This document shows, in pieces, positions 20,216-31,121 of a stretch of 64,000 nucleotides of DNA. The position numbers were made by a program, and so were the translations under genes. This stretch comes from Phycomyces blakesleeanus NRRL 1555(-) (taxonomy: Eukaryota; Mucoromycota; Mucoromycetes; Mucorales; Phycomycetaceae), in assembly GCF_001638985.1 (NCBI RefSeq), contig NW_017265158.1:124001-188000 (forward strand), written 5' to 3'. The notes beneath the pieces were generated by a model, which had not been told where the DNA came from, made no database searches, and saw nothing but the letters and a program-made list of their open reading frames with translations. Within the stretch, counting starts at the first letter, position 1. Every line of letters begins with the position of its first letter.

Positions 20216-22540
20216 TTAGACGGTGTATGGTGAACGTTTTAAGACCAGCGAAAGAAGATCAAAGAAGGTATCTCGAATCATGATTCCTTCAAGCTGCGTG
20301 TCCTTTAAAAGCATGTTCCCTAACAGTGTGTAGCCTGTCAAATCTTCATTTTGACTGAGCTCTTCGAATCGCAATTCTAAACAAGCATATTCTTCAGCTG
20401 AGAACCACAGAGCGGGATCTAATCATAATATAAATATGTGTGTATGTGTGTTATATTTTGTAAGTATCCCTCTTGTTGTTCCATTTTAACTTTTATATTA
20501 TTTTGAAGCACTTACTTTGAAGCAAACCGACACTTCGAACATACAGCATAGGGATGAATTCAATTGGGCTGGATGGAGATTTTAGTAGTTCATGCAACTG
20601 TTTAGCTGCCTTTTTGTAATCATTGGCCTGAAATTTACATTTGTTAACTGTCAGTATGTGTGCTACTTTGATAGCCTGTTATTATTTCAACTCTCACCTC
20701 AATAAAGCTGTGTAAGTCAAAGAAGCCAAGATAAAATTTCGCATAAGGTCCATTACAACGAGCCTTGAGATCAGGCGACAAATCTCCAAGGTCTGTTAAT
20801 TGACCTTTGTAAGAAGTAGAATAATTAGTATATATATATGAATATTATCCTATGGTATTTCCTTACCAGTGTTCACATAGTTGTTCATCGCACTCTTAAA
20901 TGTATTATCCACAGCTAATGCATCTCCAGCCTGATCATAGTAAAAAATAGCTGAAGAAAATTTCCTGGAATTTTGAAGTATATTTCCAGTTTCCTGTTCA
21001 ATACACCAATAGGGATCATTAGAATTATACTCATAGTATACCAAATAATAATTAGCACAACGAAGCAAAAATAAATAAATTAAACCTTGTAAAGTCTGTT
21101 CTTCTCATCATGCATATAGAAATTATCGCAACATGCCAGCAATTCTTTAGCCATTTCTTCATCTTTAATGTCTAGTTGTTGAATTGCCTATGTGTATAAT
21201 TTGTTAATAATTATTTTTGGAACAAACTAAATCTTTTACCTTGTGCATACAATCCCTTCCTTGAGACCCGCAAGTACTCATATAGTCCAAGGCTTCAAGC
21301 CAAAGCCCATTATCAAGCAAATGTTTGCTATATGCAATTACACTATTCTGACGTTTATCCTTAATGGAGTCTACTCCAAAAAGGACCAAGACATCCGATA
21401 AATGAGATAAGTACCAGAGATCTAATTTATCTTCTTTAAGAATAGCTTCTATGTTTCCTTGAAACACGTTTTTGAAATCTTTTAATTCGACCTCTGCATC
21501 TGTCCACATTTCTTTTGCAAGGCCTTGTATATTTGATCTTGACGCATGTGTATAGGCATAATAAGCCAAGGCAACAAGACTTTCGAGTTTTGTTTCACTA
21601 AGCCGATTAACAGTGTTTTGGTCACCCTGAAGCAGTTTGATTCCATCTAATACACATATGGCGAATTCAGATATAGTAGAAGTACCAACAGTAAAATCTC
21701 GGATTTTCTCTGTCAGTTCTAAGCAGTTCTGTTGCCAAGCTTGCTTTGATTGTAAATAGTTCTGCTGAGGAGGGTCTTCAAGAATAGGAAATTTGGACAC
21801 AGCTTGAAGGAACGTGCTTATCAAGAGTAATAATATGTCATCGTGAGATTGTTCAATGACTCTTTTTCTTGCTTGAGTGAGTAATGAAGTGAGTGCACGA
21901 AGTTCTCCGCGAATAATTAATCTAATAGTATGTAAATTATCGTCAATGGTAAACCGATTTATAGTAAGAATATCCGAGAAAAATTACTTGAAAACTGCAG
22001 GCCAGAATTGAGCATGGTGTATAGGTGTTTTGTCGTTGTAAATGTCTTGAATGTAGAATTTTATGACAGATTCTAAGAAACGGAGATATGATTAAGGAAC
22101 CATGACTTGTTAATTGTTATATGGGAAATAAATTAGTGGACTACTAAATGTTTACTGTTGTCTGTAGCCTTAAGCCAACGTATTAACGCGGCACTGCAAC
22201 ATTCTTGTTCAGATGTTGGGAAATAGAATAACTGACAGAGATCCCAAAGAGCAACCTTGTGTAGGTATGAGGCTCTTTTCTCAGGAGGCTCTCTCCAATA
22301 CGGCTATTAGAAAATAACAGAAACGACAACAGTTAAGAATAAATCAACCGTTAACTTTTCTTTTAGATTATAGTTTTGTTATATTTTACACCGTGGGATT
22401 CCTTCGGGAATTCATTCAATAAAGCACTATATCGTCCTGTACGAATAGATAATACACTATTTAGAACCAAACAAAAAAAATCGAGTTGAATATCAACAAA
22501 ACTACAAACAAAAGACCGACCGTATCTTTTTCTTTTTCAT
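20216..22540 (-). CDS. NUP85: Nucleoporin Nup85
   Basis: Multi-exon gene of the Y-shaped (Nup84/Nup107) nuclear pore scaffold. From a proposed start at 22540, MKKKKIR joins VLSIRTGRYSALLNEFP across an intron (22521/22456). Later exons carry PYWREPPEKR and KVALWDLCQLFYFPT, ESVIKFYIQDIYND, LIIRGELRALTSLL, the long exon at about 21240-21880 with DLWYLSHLSDVLVLFG and EALDYMSTCGSQG, a segment with RKFSSAIFYYDQAGD, and a C-terminal exon ending SPYTV at 20216. The order WDL...FYF, GELRAL, DLWY.SH..D and LDYMSTC matches Nup85, an alpha-solenoid of the ACE1 type, and so does the length. The exact start is the least certain part. It is divergent from a coding-like exon at 22569. Confidence 0.82.
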
Positions 22541-22568
22541 TGCTTCCGTTTTGATTTTACGTACGTAG

Positions 22569-22718
22569 TGTCTGGAACGGGATTTAGGTAATGAAGAGAA
22601 CGAAAAATGGTGGCAAGCTTATGATACATCTAATTATTACAAAAATAAATATTTGAGAAAAACGAAAGATGTAATTGCTGCTCACATTAAAGGATTGCAG
22701 GAAAAGAATGAGAAAAAG
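22569..22718 (+). CDS. Coding-like exon of an unrecognised gene
   Basis: After an acceptor-like TACGTAG, exactly 50 codons are open, ending at AAAAAG|GTAAAAG. The peptide begins CLERDLGNEENEKWWQAYD, goes on SNYYKNKYLRKTKDVIAAH and ends in a Lys/Glu-rich coil. It has the composition of a small folded or helical protein and of a real exon. I could not find its start (no ATG between it and the NUP85 start 29 bases away) or a certain terminal exon: possible continuations at 22801-22827 run straight into the palindromic element at 22828. It may be a gene whose first exon lies inside NUP85, or a remnant. Family unknown to me. Confidence 0.35.
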
Positions 22719-22827
22719 GTAAAAGTTGTTCATGCTTTGTGCTTCGCTGTCAGTGTAATATCAAGAGAAAGTCACATTTAAGAACATATCCAATCAAATT
22801 TAAGCTGCATTGGAGCCAGGTACAATA

Positions 22828-23184
22828 CAGTGTTTCTATACTTGAGATTGAGACAAATTAAGAAATGTTTTAGACGAATCAAAATTAATTTTTAGACAGT
22901 ATGCTTACCTTTTGCGGGCAGAACGAAAATTCAATTTAGACAAAGAGAAATTGGTTTTCAGACAAAGTAGATATTTATTCAGACATTTTATCTATGTCTC
23001 TTTGAGCTATTTTGACAAATAGATAAAATGTCTGAATAAATACCTACTTTGTCTTAAAACCAATTTCTCTTTGTCTAAATTGAATTTTCGTTCTGCCCGC
23101 AAAAGGTAAGCATACTGTCTAAAAATTAAGTTTGATTCGTCTAAAACATTTCTTAATTTGTCTCAATCTAAAGTAGAAACACTG
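22828..23184. mobile_element. Foldback MITE, Tc1/mariner-like, TA target duplication
   Basis: A near-perfect palindrome of 357 bases with arms of about 170 bases and a short centre. The ends are CAGTGTTTCTA...TAGAAACACTG, flanked on both sides by TA (22826-22827 and 23185-23186). CAGT ends with a TA duplication are typical of Tc1/mariner. Each arm carries repeated (T)TTAGAC or TTCAGAC words at roughly 18-26 base spacing. There is no coding potential. Confidence 0.85.
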
Positions 23185-23186
23185 TA

Positions 23187-23875
23187 TCAAAGAGAACAAT
23201 CAGTAACTGAAAAGTATTATCCCTCATTTTTTTAAGAAAAATAAAAGTAAAATCTTTGGATCAATAAATGCCATCAAATAAGACAATACTTTAACAGGCA
23301 CATACAACTTAACCTCTTTTATTTAAACTGTATGCTTCTATGATAGTTTATTTTTATATCTTTAGGTATTTAATGATGCATTTCCCAGGTCTATAATATA
23401 TGAATCATTTAAAGTATCCAAGGAATGATAAGTATTTTTCCTAGTATAAATTAGAGTATATTTCTAGACTAACTTGCTATATATCAAAATACAATTGACG
23501 ACAGTTGCTGATTGACTGTGCAGAATTTATATTTTCTGTAAATCTACTCATTATTATTATTATGTATAATATTTGTCCATATATTCACATTTAGAGTAAA
23601 TAAAGCGTACAGTGTGAGAAGCTGCTAAAAATCGGCTACTATACTATTGAATCATAAGTACTTTTGCAATAGTTTAGACTCACCTTTACAGTAAATGCAT
23701 TCGATATGCACTCTAATAAGGTATTTCAAAATCTAGGGTCAGCCTAAAGGCAAATGTAATTACTAGCAGCTGTGTGACTTGTCTGTGACGATTGTTATTG
23801 TTGAGGGAAGGGGGGTAAAGATGTTATCTTCCTTCCTCTTTTCTTTTGTTAAAGAAAGACCATTAAAGTTCAATA
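23187..23875. promoter_or_regulatory. Promoter region of the uL2m gene
   Basis: AT-rich, no other gene seen. A G-rich AAGGGGGG stretch lies at about 23808, and the CDS starts at 23876. No defined element could be recognised. Confidence 0.35.
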
Positions 23876-24949
23876 ATGCTGCGTCTGGGGGCTTTCCGGT
23901 TGCTGCAAGCCAGCACCCGTGTTCCTCTTACTCAGCCTGTTGCACGTACTGTAACACCATTCCGCTGGATACGCGCTTACACCACAAACACCTCCAAACA
24001 TGAAGTTACCACTACCCCTTCGTTCTTGACCGGATTTAGCACCCAAGGGAACATCGCTGCTGGTGCACAGGCATCAGCCACACCAGCCAAACAGTTTAAA
24101 ACTTACAAACCATCAACACCCGGTAAGCGTTGGCTTAAGAGAGTCCCACGTGACCATCTTTACAAGGGCAAAGCCGTACGTCGTTTGACGGTCGAGAAGA
24201 GAAGCACGGGTGGACGTAATAACACCGGTCGTATTACAATTCGCCATCATGGTGGAGGACACAAGCGACGCATCAGAATTATTGACTGGAACCGCATGGA
24301 AAGTGGAAGCCAAGAAGTAATGCGGCTTGAGCATGACCCTGGACGCAGTGCATGGATTGCTTTATTGAAACATAAACAGACAGGCTCATTGAGTTATATC
24401 GTGGCTCCTCATGGTGTAAAGCCAGGAGATGTTGTGACAAGCTACCGTGCATCCGACAGCAAGACCACAGACGGAATTACACGAATCGTATCAGTTGATG
24501 TCGGAAACTGCATGCCGCTCAAGATGATTCCTGTCGGTACAATTGTGCACAACATTGGACTTAAGCGTAGTGGACCTGCAATTATTGCTCGTTCGGCTGG
24601 AACATATGCACAGCTCATTCAGACAGGAGAGACAGGTTATGCACAGTTGAGATTGTCGAGTGGTGAAGTGCGTCTTATTCCTGTAGATGCTTGTGCAACT
24701 ATTGGAGCTGTAAGCAACCCTGATCACCAGCACGAAATGCTAGGAAAGGCTGGTCGTTCACGTTGGATGGGTATTCGTCCCACTGTACGTGGTGTGGCTA
24801 TGAACACATGCGACCATCCTCATGGTGGTGGTCGAGGAAAGTCCAAGGGAAACAAGGATCCTCGCTCTCCCTGGGGTGTTCTTTCCAAGGGTGGAAAGAC
24901 TCGCAAGTCCGTCAACCAGTTTGTTGTCAAGCCTCGCCCAAGACGTTAG
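23876..24949 (+). CDS. RML2: Mitochondrial large-subunit ribosomal protein uL2m
   Basis: Uninterrupted frame of 357 residues. The first ~45 residues are basic, Ser/Thr-rich and lack acids until the mid-40s (MLRLGAFRLLQAS...), a mitochondrial presequence. The body is the bacterial-type L2 fold: KSTGGRNNTGRIT-like motif (here RSTGGRNNTGRIT), HHGGGHKRRIRIIDW, an SH3-like middle, and the C-terminal peptidyl-transferase signature GVAMNTCDHPHGGG with the conserved His, followed by RSPWG and a basic tail. L2 stabilises the peptidyl-transferase centre and joins the subunits. Length fits the yeast Rml2 class. It converges with the glycosyltransferase gene, 208 bases apart. Confidence 0.95.
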   Translation: MLRLGAFRLLQASTRVPLTQPVARTVTPFRWIRAYTTNTSKHEVTTTPSFLTGFSTQGNIAAGAQASATPAKQFKTYKPSTPGKRWLKRVPRDHLYKGKAVRRLTVEKRSTGGRNNTGRITIRHHGGGHKRRIRIIDWNRMESGSQEVMRLEHDPGRSAWIALLKHKQTGSLSYIVAPHGVKPGDVVTSYRASDSKTTDGITRIVSVDVGNCMPLKMIPVGTIVHNIGLKRSGPAIIARSAGTYAQLIQTGETGYAQLRLSSGEVRLIPVDACATIGAVSNPDHQHEMLGKAGRSRWMGIRPTVRGVAMNTCDHPHGGGRGKSKGNKDPRSPWGVLSKGGKTRKSVNQFVVKPRPRR

Positions 24950-25157
24950 ACAAATGAAAGGAATTAGATTTTCCACCATTATTGTATTAAAACAAAAACA
25001 AAAAACAAAAATGCACACTAAACACATACATACATATTCATATATATATATATATTTATAAAATGAAAGAATTTTATGACAAAAAAATGAGCTTAGGTAG
25101 TAGTAGAAGGTACACGGCCTTTATTCTAGTGATCTTTATTGATTTTTTTTTTTACTT

Positions 25158-26324
25158 TTACTTCCATCCGGTTGTGTTTTGATGAAGACCATCGAGGTAT
25201 CGAAACAATGATCCGGGTTCCTTTTTCCACTGGTTGTGCCAATGGTAAGCAAACGACTGTAATAAACGGTCGGTCGGAAATTCAGTTTCCACAAAGGCGT
25301 TTGGCATAGAATTGAAAGGAGTGCACACCATAGGGTCGGTAAAGCACCATGGTAACACGGACCAGGGTTGAATACCATTGTGAAGCAACCGACGGTAGAT
25401 ACGGTAATATAGATAACCTCCCCAGTCAATGGAATCCTTGCGGGGAAGAGGGCCGTTGGCCATTTCAGAAAGCATTTCACACAAGTAAGGAGAATGCTTC
25501 AAAAAGCGCATAAATGCACCATTAAAAGGGAAACTCTCTGGCATATAACAATCCCATTGAGATACCCATTCATGCTCCATAAGTGGAGACATATCCCGGA
25601 CAAACAGAGAATCCATGTCGAACCACATACCGCCGTGCTGGTAGAGCACTAAAAGTCGCAAAAGATCTCCGTCAAGATAACCACTATCGTCTTTAAAATC
25701 TAGGTGTGGCGAGTCTTGCATGGGAGAGTTAACAGATAGTGCTCGAGGGTCTCCAATTTTTGTTTTTAAGCGATCTCCAACTTTTGATTTCATGTCTTTG
25801 ATGATGCTTGACTCTCCCAAGTCTCCATTTGACCAAAGGTACACAATAGCAGTTTTGGGTTGAGTCGCAAAGAGCGATCTGAGGGTAGCAAGTTGTTTGT
25901 AACCGACTGGTGCTAAGTCTGCTCTCCAGTACGCATGGTAAATAGTGGGTTCCTGTTCTCTTCCTTCAACGGGCCGGATGGTCGAGGCATAATCATAACA
26001 GTCATAATCTTCCAACAAGCTGACTCCAGGAGAGAGTTCGTAGTTGTAAAGATAGCCTTGATGGTATCTGCTATTGGCGGATAAGTTATTAAAGCAGCCT
26101 GCCAAGGGATCATCGTATGTTGCCTCTGTGTGGGAGATCCAATCACGCATGTATACTCGTAGATTAAGTTGGAGTTGAAATAATGAAAAGAATCCTACAA
26201 CAATTACTGTAATAACTAGGACTACTGTCTTTATAATGGTTGACCAACGCCACCGACGAGGACGCAACAGATTTGAAGTTGTTAGTAAGGTGTATGGTTG
26301 TGATGCCGAATATAATGGCCACAT
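25158..26324 (-). CDS. Type II membrane glycosyltransferase with DXD motif (GT32-like)
   Basis: Single-exon frame. The first ATG in frame is at 26324 and gives 388 residues. A single hydrophobic segment (about residues 27-47, KTVVLVITVIVVGFFSLF) after a basic cluster is a signal anchor, as in Golgi glycosyltransferases. The lumenal domain has IYHAYWR, a LRSLFATQPKTAIVYLW strand, DLLRLLVLYQHGGMWFDMD and a His-Asn-rich end. The GGMWFDMD stretch is the metal- and sugar-nucleotide-binding DXD of the Gly_transf_sug family (Och1-like mannosyltransferases and alpha-1,4-glycosyltransferases). Donor and acceptor cannot be told from sequence. An N-glycan or glycolipid role in the Golgi is likely. Confidence 0.85.
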   Translation of the reverse strand: MWPLYSASQPYTLLTTSNLLRPRRWRWSTIIKTVVLVITVIVVGFFSLFQLQLNLRVYMRDWISHTEATYDDPLAGCFNNLSANSRYHQGYLYNYELSPGVSLLEDYDCYDYASTIRPVEGREQEPTIYHAYWRADLAPVGYKQLATLRSLFATQPKTAIVYLWSNGDLGESSIIKDMKSKVGDRLKTKIGDPRALSVNSPMQDSPHLDFKDDSGYLDGDLLRLLVLYQHGGMWFDMDSLFVRDMSPLMEHEWVSQWDCYMPESFPFNGAFMRFLKHSPYLCEMLSEMANGPLPRKDSIDWGGYLYYRIYRRLLHNGIQPWSVLPWCFTDPMVCTPFNSMPNAFVETEFPTDRLLQSFAYHWHNQWKKEPGSLFRYLDGLHQNTTGWK

Positions 26325-26702
26325 TGAGAGAATTATTGCTGAAGAATGTAGTTTAATAATAAATAGCTTAATAAGATGTAGCAAAATGTAGAAGAGAAGA
26401 GTAATGAGCAAGTATTATCGTAAGCCCAGAGACTAAGCATTTTCTTTCGGCTGATTTTTCCCCAGTCATAATAAAAGTGCTAACGGCAATAATAGCAATA
26501 ATAACAATAAAAAAAATACGTCTTACTACCCTCCTTTTCTTTTTTACTTTCACCTTTTTCTACCAATATACTTAAATATATATTAGGAATAATTCATTCA
26601 ATTTATATATAAAATAATCTTATATTCAATATTGTTATTTTCCTCTAGTTTATTTCTGCATTGTTATTGATCACAAAATGCATTCCATTCAAATCACAAA
26701 CT
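26325..26702. other. Spacer: glycosyltransferase promoter and 3' flank of the next gene
   Basis: AT-rich, with no additional gene. Both adjoining genes are on the minus strand. Confidence 0.4.
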
Positions 26703-27658
26703 TTAGTCAACTAAAATATCATACTTCAGACGAGATACAAGTCGACCAGACCCACTAATAAAGCTATCTTTGCGACGAGGGAGGAAGCCACGTGGCTTGA
26801 GTGGGCTAAGTAACTTTCGAGCACGCATCATATTCAATTCAGCCGAGATCATACGTAGATGATCAGGATTCGAACGAGTATCTCGAGTATAAGTGTTAGT
26901 GTCAGGGTTAAAACGAGGTTGACGGTTAGCTTCTGAACGGCGTCGTCTAGGACGAACGGGTACGGGAGGAGGGGGAAGAGGAGGCGTAGAGATGACGAGC
27001 GAACGTTTGAGTTGCTCTACTGTGTGAAGCCATTTAAGACGATGTGTATCCTGCGGGGGAGAAGAAGATAAAACAACATCAGGTGTAAGAGTAGAAGAAG
27101 GTTGGGACTTGTAGGAGCGTCGACCGGCGAGACTTCTTTTGTATTCCTCGTCACTTTCTTCACTTGTGTCCCCAGTGTCTTCTTGTGTCGGTTCTTGCTC
27201 TGGCTCTTGCTCTGGCTCTGGCTCTAGCTCGAGTTCCACAACTTCTTGCTCTTCTGGCGGTGACGGGTCTGCTACACTTAAGGAAGGCGGAGGCATGTGC
27301 AGGGGCAGAACAGTTGAAAGAAGGTCTGAAGAGAGGAAGTTGCTGAAACGAAAGACTTCCTATAAACACCATTTCAGCAACAAAGGACACACTGGGGCAG
27401 TCCTACCAGGTCCTCTTCATCCGGCAAGCTTTCTTTACTATCGACGGCTATCCAATTTTCTACATGAGAAAAGTCTTGTACTGTACTTTTCTTGGTCTTC
27501 TTCTTCTTAGTCTTCTTCTTCTTGGTTTTTAGAAGCGGGGGAATCTCGCCATAAGGCTGTGGTGACTGTGCCGCTAATTGTCGAATCATCGTTTTGTAGG
27601 CAAATACATCTTGCCGTGAAATGATTAAAGGATCGAGAGATGTCGATGGGGATGCCAT
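26703..27658 (-). CDS. Unrecognised basic, low-complexity protein, 302 residues
   Basis: Two exons, 27658-27407 and 27359-26703, meet in phase at CTG|GTAGGA and TTTATAG|GAA. Residues 1-45 are ordered-looking (SRQDVFAYKTMIRQLAAQSP). Then comes a Lys/Thr run (KTKKKKTKKKKTKKS) like a nuclear localisation signal, an acidic Glu/Pro repeat near residues 125-145 (EPEPEQEPEQEPTQ), a Pro run before RPRRRR, and a basic C-terminus (KLLSPLKPRGFLPRR). The last 90 residues, with MISAELNMMRARKLLSPLKPR, look like a conserved peptide-binding segment. I do not recognise a family. The composition suggests a nuclear or cytoskeletal adaptor. Shadow frames on the other strand come from the repeats. Confidence 0.65.
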
Positions 27659-27799
27659 TTTTAATAGAGTGACCTGTTGTAATATAAGAAAATACAGACC
27701 AAAGAAAGAAATAGAGAAGGTGGGCCTAAATAAGTATGTTCATGCGTGCGTGACCTTTTGGCGGAGGGAGGAAGGGGGGAAGACACAAATCAAATAACA

Positions 27800-27833
<34 letters not shown>

Positions 27834-28188
27834 ATGAGGTGTGTGGGTGTGTGCTGTTTGATTTGTGTGTATTTGTGCGTGCGGTAATGATTTTATGGTG
27901 ATTTTGAGATTTTCTATTACCTCTTCCTCTATCTTTTTTATTTCACAATATTCTACACATAGGTTACTTCTAAAAGTTTTTTTGCCTTTGTTTTTTTTTG
28001 GACAAAACAAACCAAAAACCAAAAAAAAAACTTCACATATATAAACACACCTCTTCTATGTATATATATTCTCCAGTCTAGTAAAGTGATCCCTGCATAA
28101 GTCATTTTTGGCTAGATTAATCTGTGGTCTTGCACCTCCCCTTTATCTTTTTATAAGTGTTTAGACAACAAACACCAATGGTACATTT
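27659..28188. other. Spacer with CA/GA microsatellite
   Basis: Upstream region of the basic-protein gene and 3' flank of the CDK8 gene. It includes (CA)n(GA)n at about 27796-27833 and poly-A/T runs. No gene seen. Confidence 0.5.
27796..27833. repeat. Compound microsatellite (AC)n(AG)n
   Basis: About ten AC units run directly into about nine AG units. Confidence 0.95.
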
Positions 28189-29188
28189 TTATACATTCCG
28201 TGCCTTTTTGTTTGCTCTGTTAATCGCCTCTTCCTTGGCCATAGATCCCAGTACTGACTTTGTAGCCTTGATATCATTGTCTTCTTGGGTGACCCTGCGC
28301 AAAGGATACTCTATATTTTGCTGCGCCAGTACACTAACCAACAATGTTAAAAATTAAGCAAGTACATAATTTTAGTGTGACCAGACTTACTTGGCTAGTG
28401 GCTTTGGGTCTTCTTGAAAATATGGATGTGCAAGTGCCTTCTCGGCTGTTATCCGCTTGGCAGGATCATATTCTAGTAATGCGCTAAACAAGTTGAATCC
28501 AGATTCGCTCTTTACGCCTGGTATCATTTGATACATATGCTTTAGATTATTTGAGCACCTATAATTTAAAAATCAATTTATAAACACGCAGATGCACACA
28601 TTTATAATATACTAAACCAATCCTTACTGTGGGAATGTACTGAGATGACAATAATCTGGCAATTGGTCTATTGCTGGCCAAACCTCCTCTATACAAGTGA
28701 ACCGGATCAGATTTAATATTTTCTCTATCTTCTCTTCTTCTTCTTTTAAATATATATATACATATATACTAAATCTTACTAGTGGGCGTGCCGAGAACCT
28801 CAAAAATCTTGGTAAGTTGACTTCGTTGAAATGGCACATTCTTCTTTGTATCCATCTTTGCTTCCTCTCCTTTGAAAATAGGCTTGAGGGCCAATAATTC
28901 ACCATAAATACATCCAACTGCCCACATATCAATAGCTTTTGTATAATGTCGCGCACCAAACAATAATTCAGGAGCTCTGTACCATATTGTCACAACCACT
29001 TTGTCACCATTGAACAACGGCTGCAATGGTCTATTGAATAGTCTAGCCAATCCGAGATCACCTTGTACATAACACCTGTAAGTAACCATGATCATTTCTT
29101 TCAAAGAGCATTTGTTTATCTGCATTTACCTGTCTTTACAATCCCATCACTTGTCAAAAGAACTAAACAGTCATCAATTTGACCTGTT

Positions 29189-29219
<31 letters not shown>

Positions 29220-30017
29220 CTCTCTCTCTTTCTCTTTCTCTTCACCCGTGTTTCATTTATACTTTTACATAACTTACCGTTCGCAGGCTTAAGATCTCTG
29301 TGCAAGACCCAATTTGCATGTAAATACGCCACTCCGTTCAATAATTGCCATAGAAATGACTTTATCAAAATTTCTGGTATAGGCTTCCGTTCTGTGTGTA
29401 AATGATAATGTATAATTTGCTGGTTTATCCAGAATGAGCTTTCATAACACCAAAAATTCCTCTATTTCTCAATGATTTTCAAATATACCCTCTTCCCCTA
29501 TATAGTTCTATTTTCATTTTGCTTACCAGAAAATCATGCTCTGCATACTCAAATACCATGAATATAGCCTTGTCTTCCAACAATACTTCCTCCAACCCAA
29601 TAATGTTTTCATGATTTAACTCTCTGCATAGCTAACAACGCGTGTGAGTGGATCATACCAGGACATTTATATTTCTTCCTTTTATTTTTATTAGGTAAGC
29701 TTACAGCTATCTCTCGACATGCTGATTGAGAAATTCCAACGTAATGGTGGCTATCACCTTCTCTATCTGGTTTGAATTTTTTTATGGCAAATTCGCGATG
29801 GTCATCTCTGGAAGGCTTAGTGTGAGTTCTCTGTACATATAAATCCCTTTTGCCTTCCTTTGTAACATCATCGGCTCGTCTATGCTTACTTATTACGTGA
29901 CCGTGCCTTGTAGACCCGTCCATATGTGCCGGAGCTGATGAAGCCTACAATATCATATTTTTCGAGCACTTTTGGGCGACAAGCATCTCGCTTTAATTTA
30001 TATTCTGACATAGACAT
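28189..30017 (-). CDS. SSN3: Cyclin-dependent kinase 8 (Ssn3/Srb10), Mediator kinase
   Basis: At least eight exons. The first (30017 to about 29890) has [18 protein letters not shown], the glycine-rich loop. Next come [11 protein letters not shown] (the ATP-binding Lys) with SQSACREIA, the SMSACRE-like helix characteristic of CDK8. Then follow [13 protein letters not shown] with [40 protein letters not shown] with [19 protein letters not shown], and a C-lobe exon with [19 protein letters not shown]. The last exon carries [15 protein letters not shown] and ends at 28189. RHYTKAID and [11 protein letters not shown] are diagnostic of CDK8 rather than cell-cycle CDKs. DLG replaces DFG, as in yeast Srb10. 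The junction after the first exon (29890) is unresolved. The kinase works with cyclin C in the Mediator kinase module. Confidence 0.92.
29188..29243. repeat. TC microsatellite inside a CDK8 intron
   Basis: CT/TTTC repeat of about 55 bases lying between the HRDLKPAN exon and the DLG exon; it is intronic. Confidence 0.9.
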
Positions 30018-30157
30018 ATTGTTCTTTTCAATTTAGACGTTTATATAAGAGGCAAAAATTATCGCTGAAGGTGAAAATAAGTTGTAGCAATAGGCAAAAG
30101 GAAGGAAGGAAGCGGCTATGCAACTGAAAGCTAATCTTGTGACTGTTTAAACCAGTT

Positions 30158-31121
30158 TTAAATCTTGGTTCGTCCATCCTTTCCGTCTTTTTTGACCCAA
30201 TCAAGAGCATAACGACCATTTGGAGCAGAATACACACTCAATTTCTCAATTATATCTTCTGCATCATTACATAGCACAAAGATTGAAGCATTTGTGGCAT
30301 GAATGAATTTTTCTATAGATCAAGCACAATATTAATTTACAGGAATCTCAAATGGTAAATAAGTTACCTTTGACGCTGTAAGCAATCCATTGAACAAACA
30401 AGTCAAAGTAGTTTTTGGTGTTTAAGAGCAAGATTGGCTTTGAGTGAATGTTCAATTGGGACCAAGTAATGACCTCAAGCATCTCTTCCATGGTACCAAA
30501 TCCACCAGGTAAGACCACAAAAGCGTCACACTTTATAAGTAGGGTTAGTTCGACCATTATATATGCATCGTCTGTGTGCTTTGGGATTTGGCTTACCTCA
30601 TCCGCCATTTGCTTTTTACGGGTGTGCATATCAGGCACAATAGATACCTCACAAATCTGTTTGCTACCATGACGATACAAGGGTTCAGGGATTATACCTT
30701 TGGCTTTGGCTCCTCCAGAAATCACAGCCTTGGCGACGCCACCCATCAAACCAACCGAGCCACCACCTTTGCATAAATATATCAGATTCTCCTTTATATT
30801 AATTCTTTTCCCAGTAGGCTTCGATTCAAGGTATTATTCTTTGAGAAAGATTAGTGGCACAGCATACCATAAACAAGATTGTAATTGTTTTCGGCCATTT
30901 TCTTGCCTAAGTCTATAAGTATATAAATAAATATAGATATGAGTACCCATTTATCCTTTCAACTTGTTTGTGTTTCGCTCATTTGGCAAGAGCTGATTAC
31001 CAGTTGCATCGGCCATGTAGATTGGATCTTCTCCTTCACCTGATCCACAAAACACGCATATACTTTTAATAGTATGAGGTTCCGAGACAGGGGTGTTGTT
31101 GCGTGGAAGACTGGTAGCCAT
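30158..31121 (-). CDS. LOG-family nucleotide phosphoribohydrolase (cytokinin riboside 5'-monophosphate type)
   Basis: Five exons, 31121-31001, 30912-30868, 30766-30597, 30530-30368 and 30312-30158, join exactly to 217 residues. The Rossmann-like fold starts with SICVFCGSG, continues with LVYGGGGSVGLMGGVAKA and an MHTRKKQMADE helix, and has the signature VVLPGGFGTMEEMLEVITW (PGGxGTxxE). A hydrophobic strand ILLLN and a Tyr-Phe-Asp segment follow. PGGxGTxxE with the preceding MxxRK marks the LOG family (lysine decarboxylase-like fold), which releases the base from nucleoside monophosphates. In plants and some fungi this activates cytokinins; elsewhere it is a house-cleaning activity. Substrate here is not known. 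The gene is divergent from PIG-S. Confidence 0.9.

Noticed and set aside
27139..27510. Plus-strand Ser/Gly/Cys-rich frame
   Set aside because: Antisense shadow of the Glu-Pro repeat in the gene at 26703-27658.
29088..29405. Plus-strand Ser/Leu/Phe-rich frame
   Set aside because: Driven by the TC microsatellite in the CDK8 intron.
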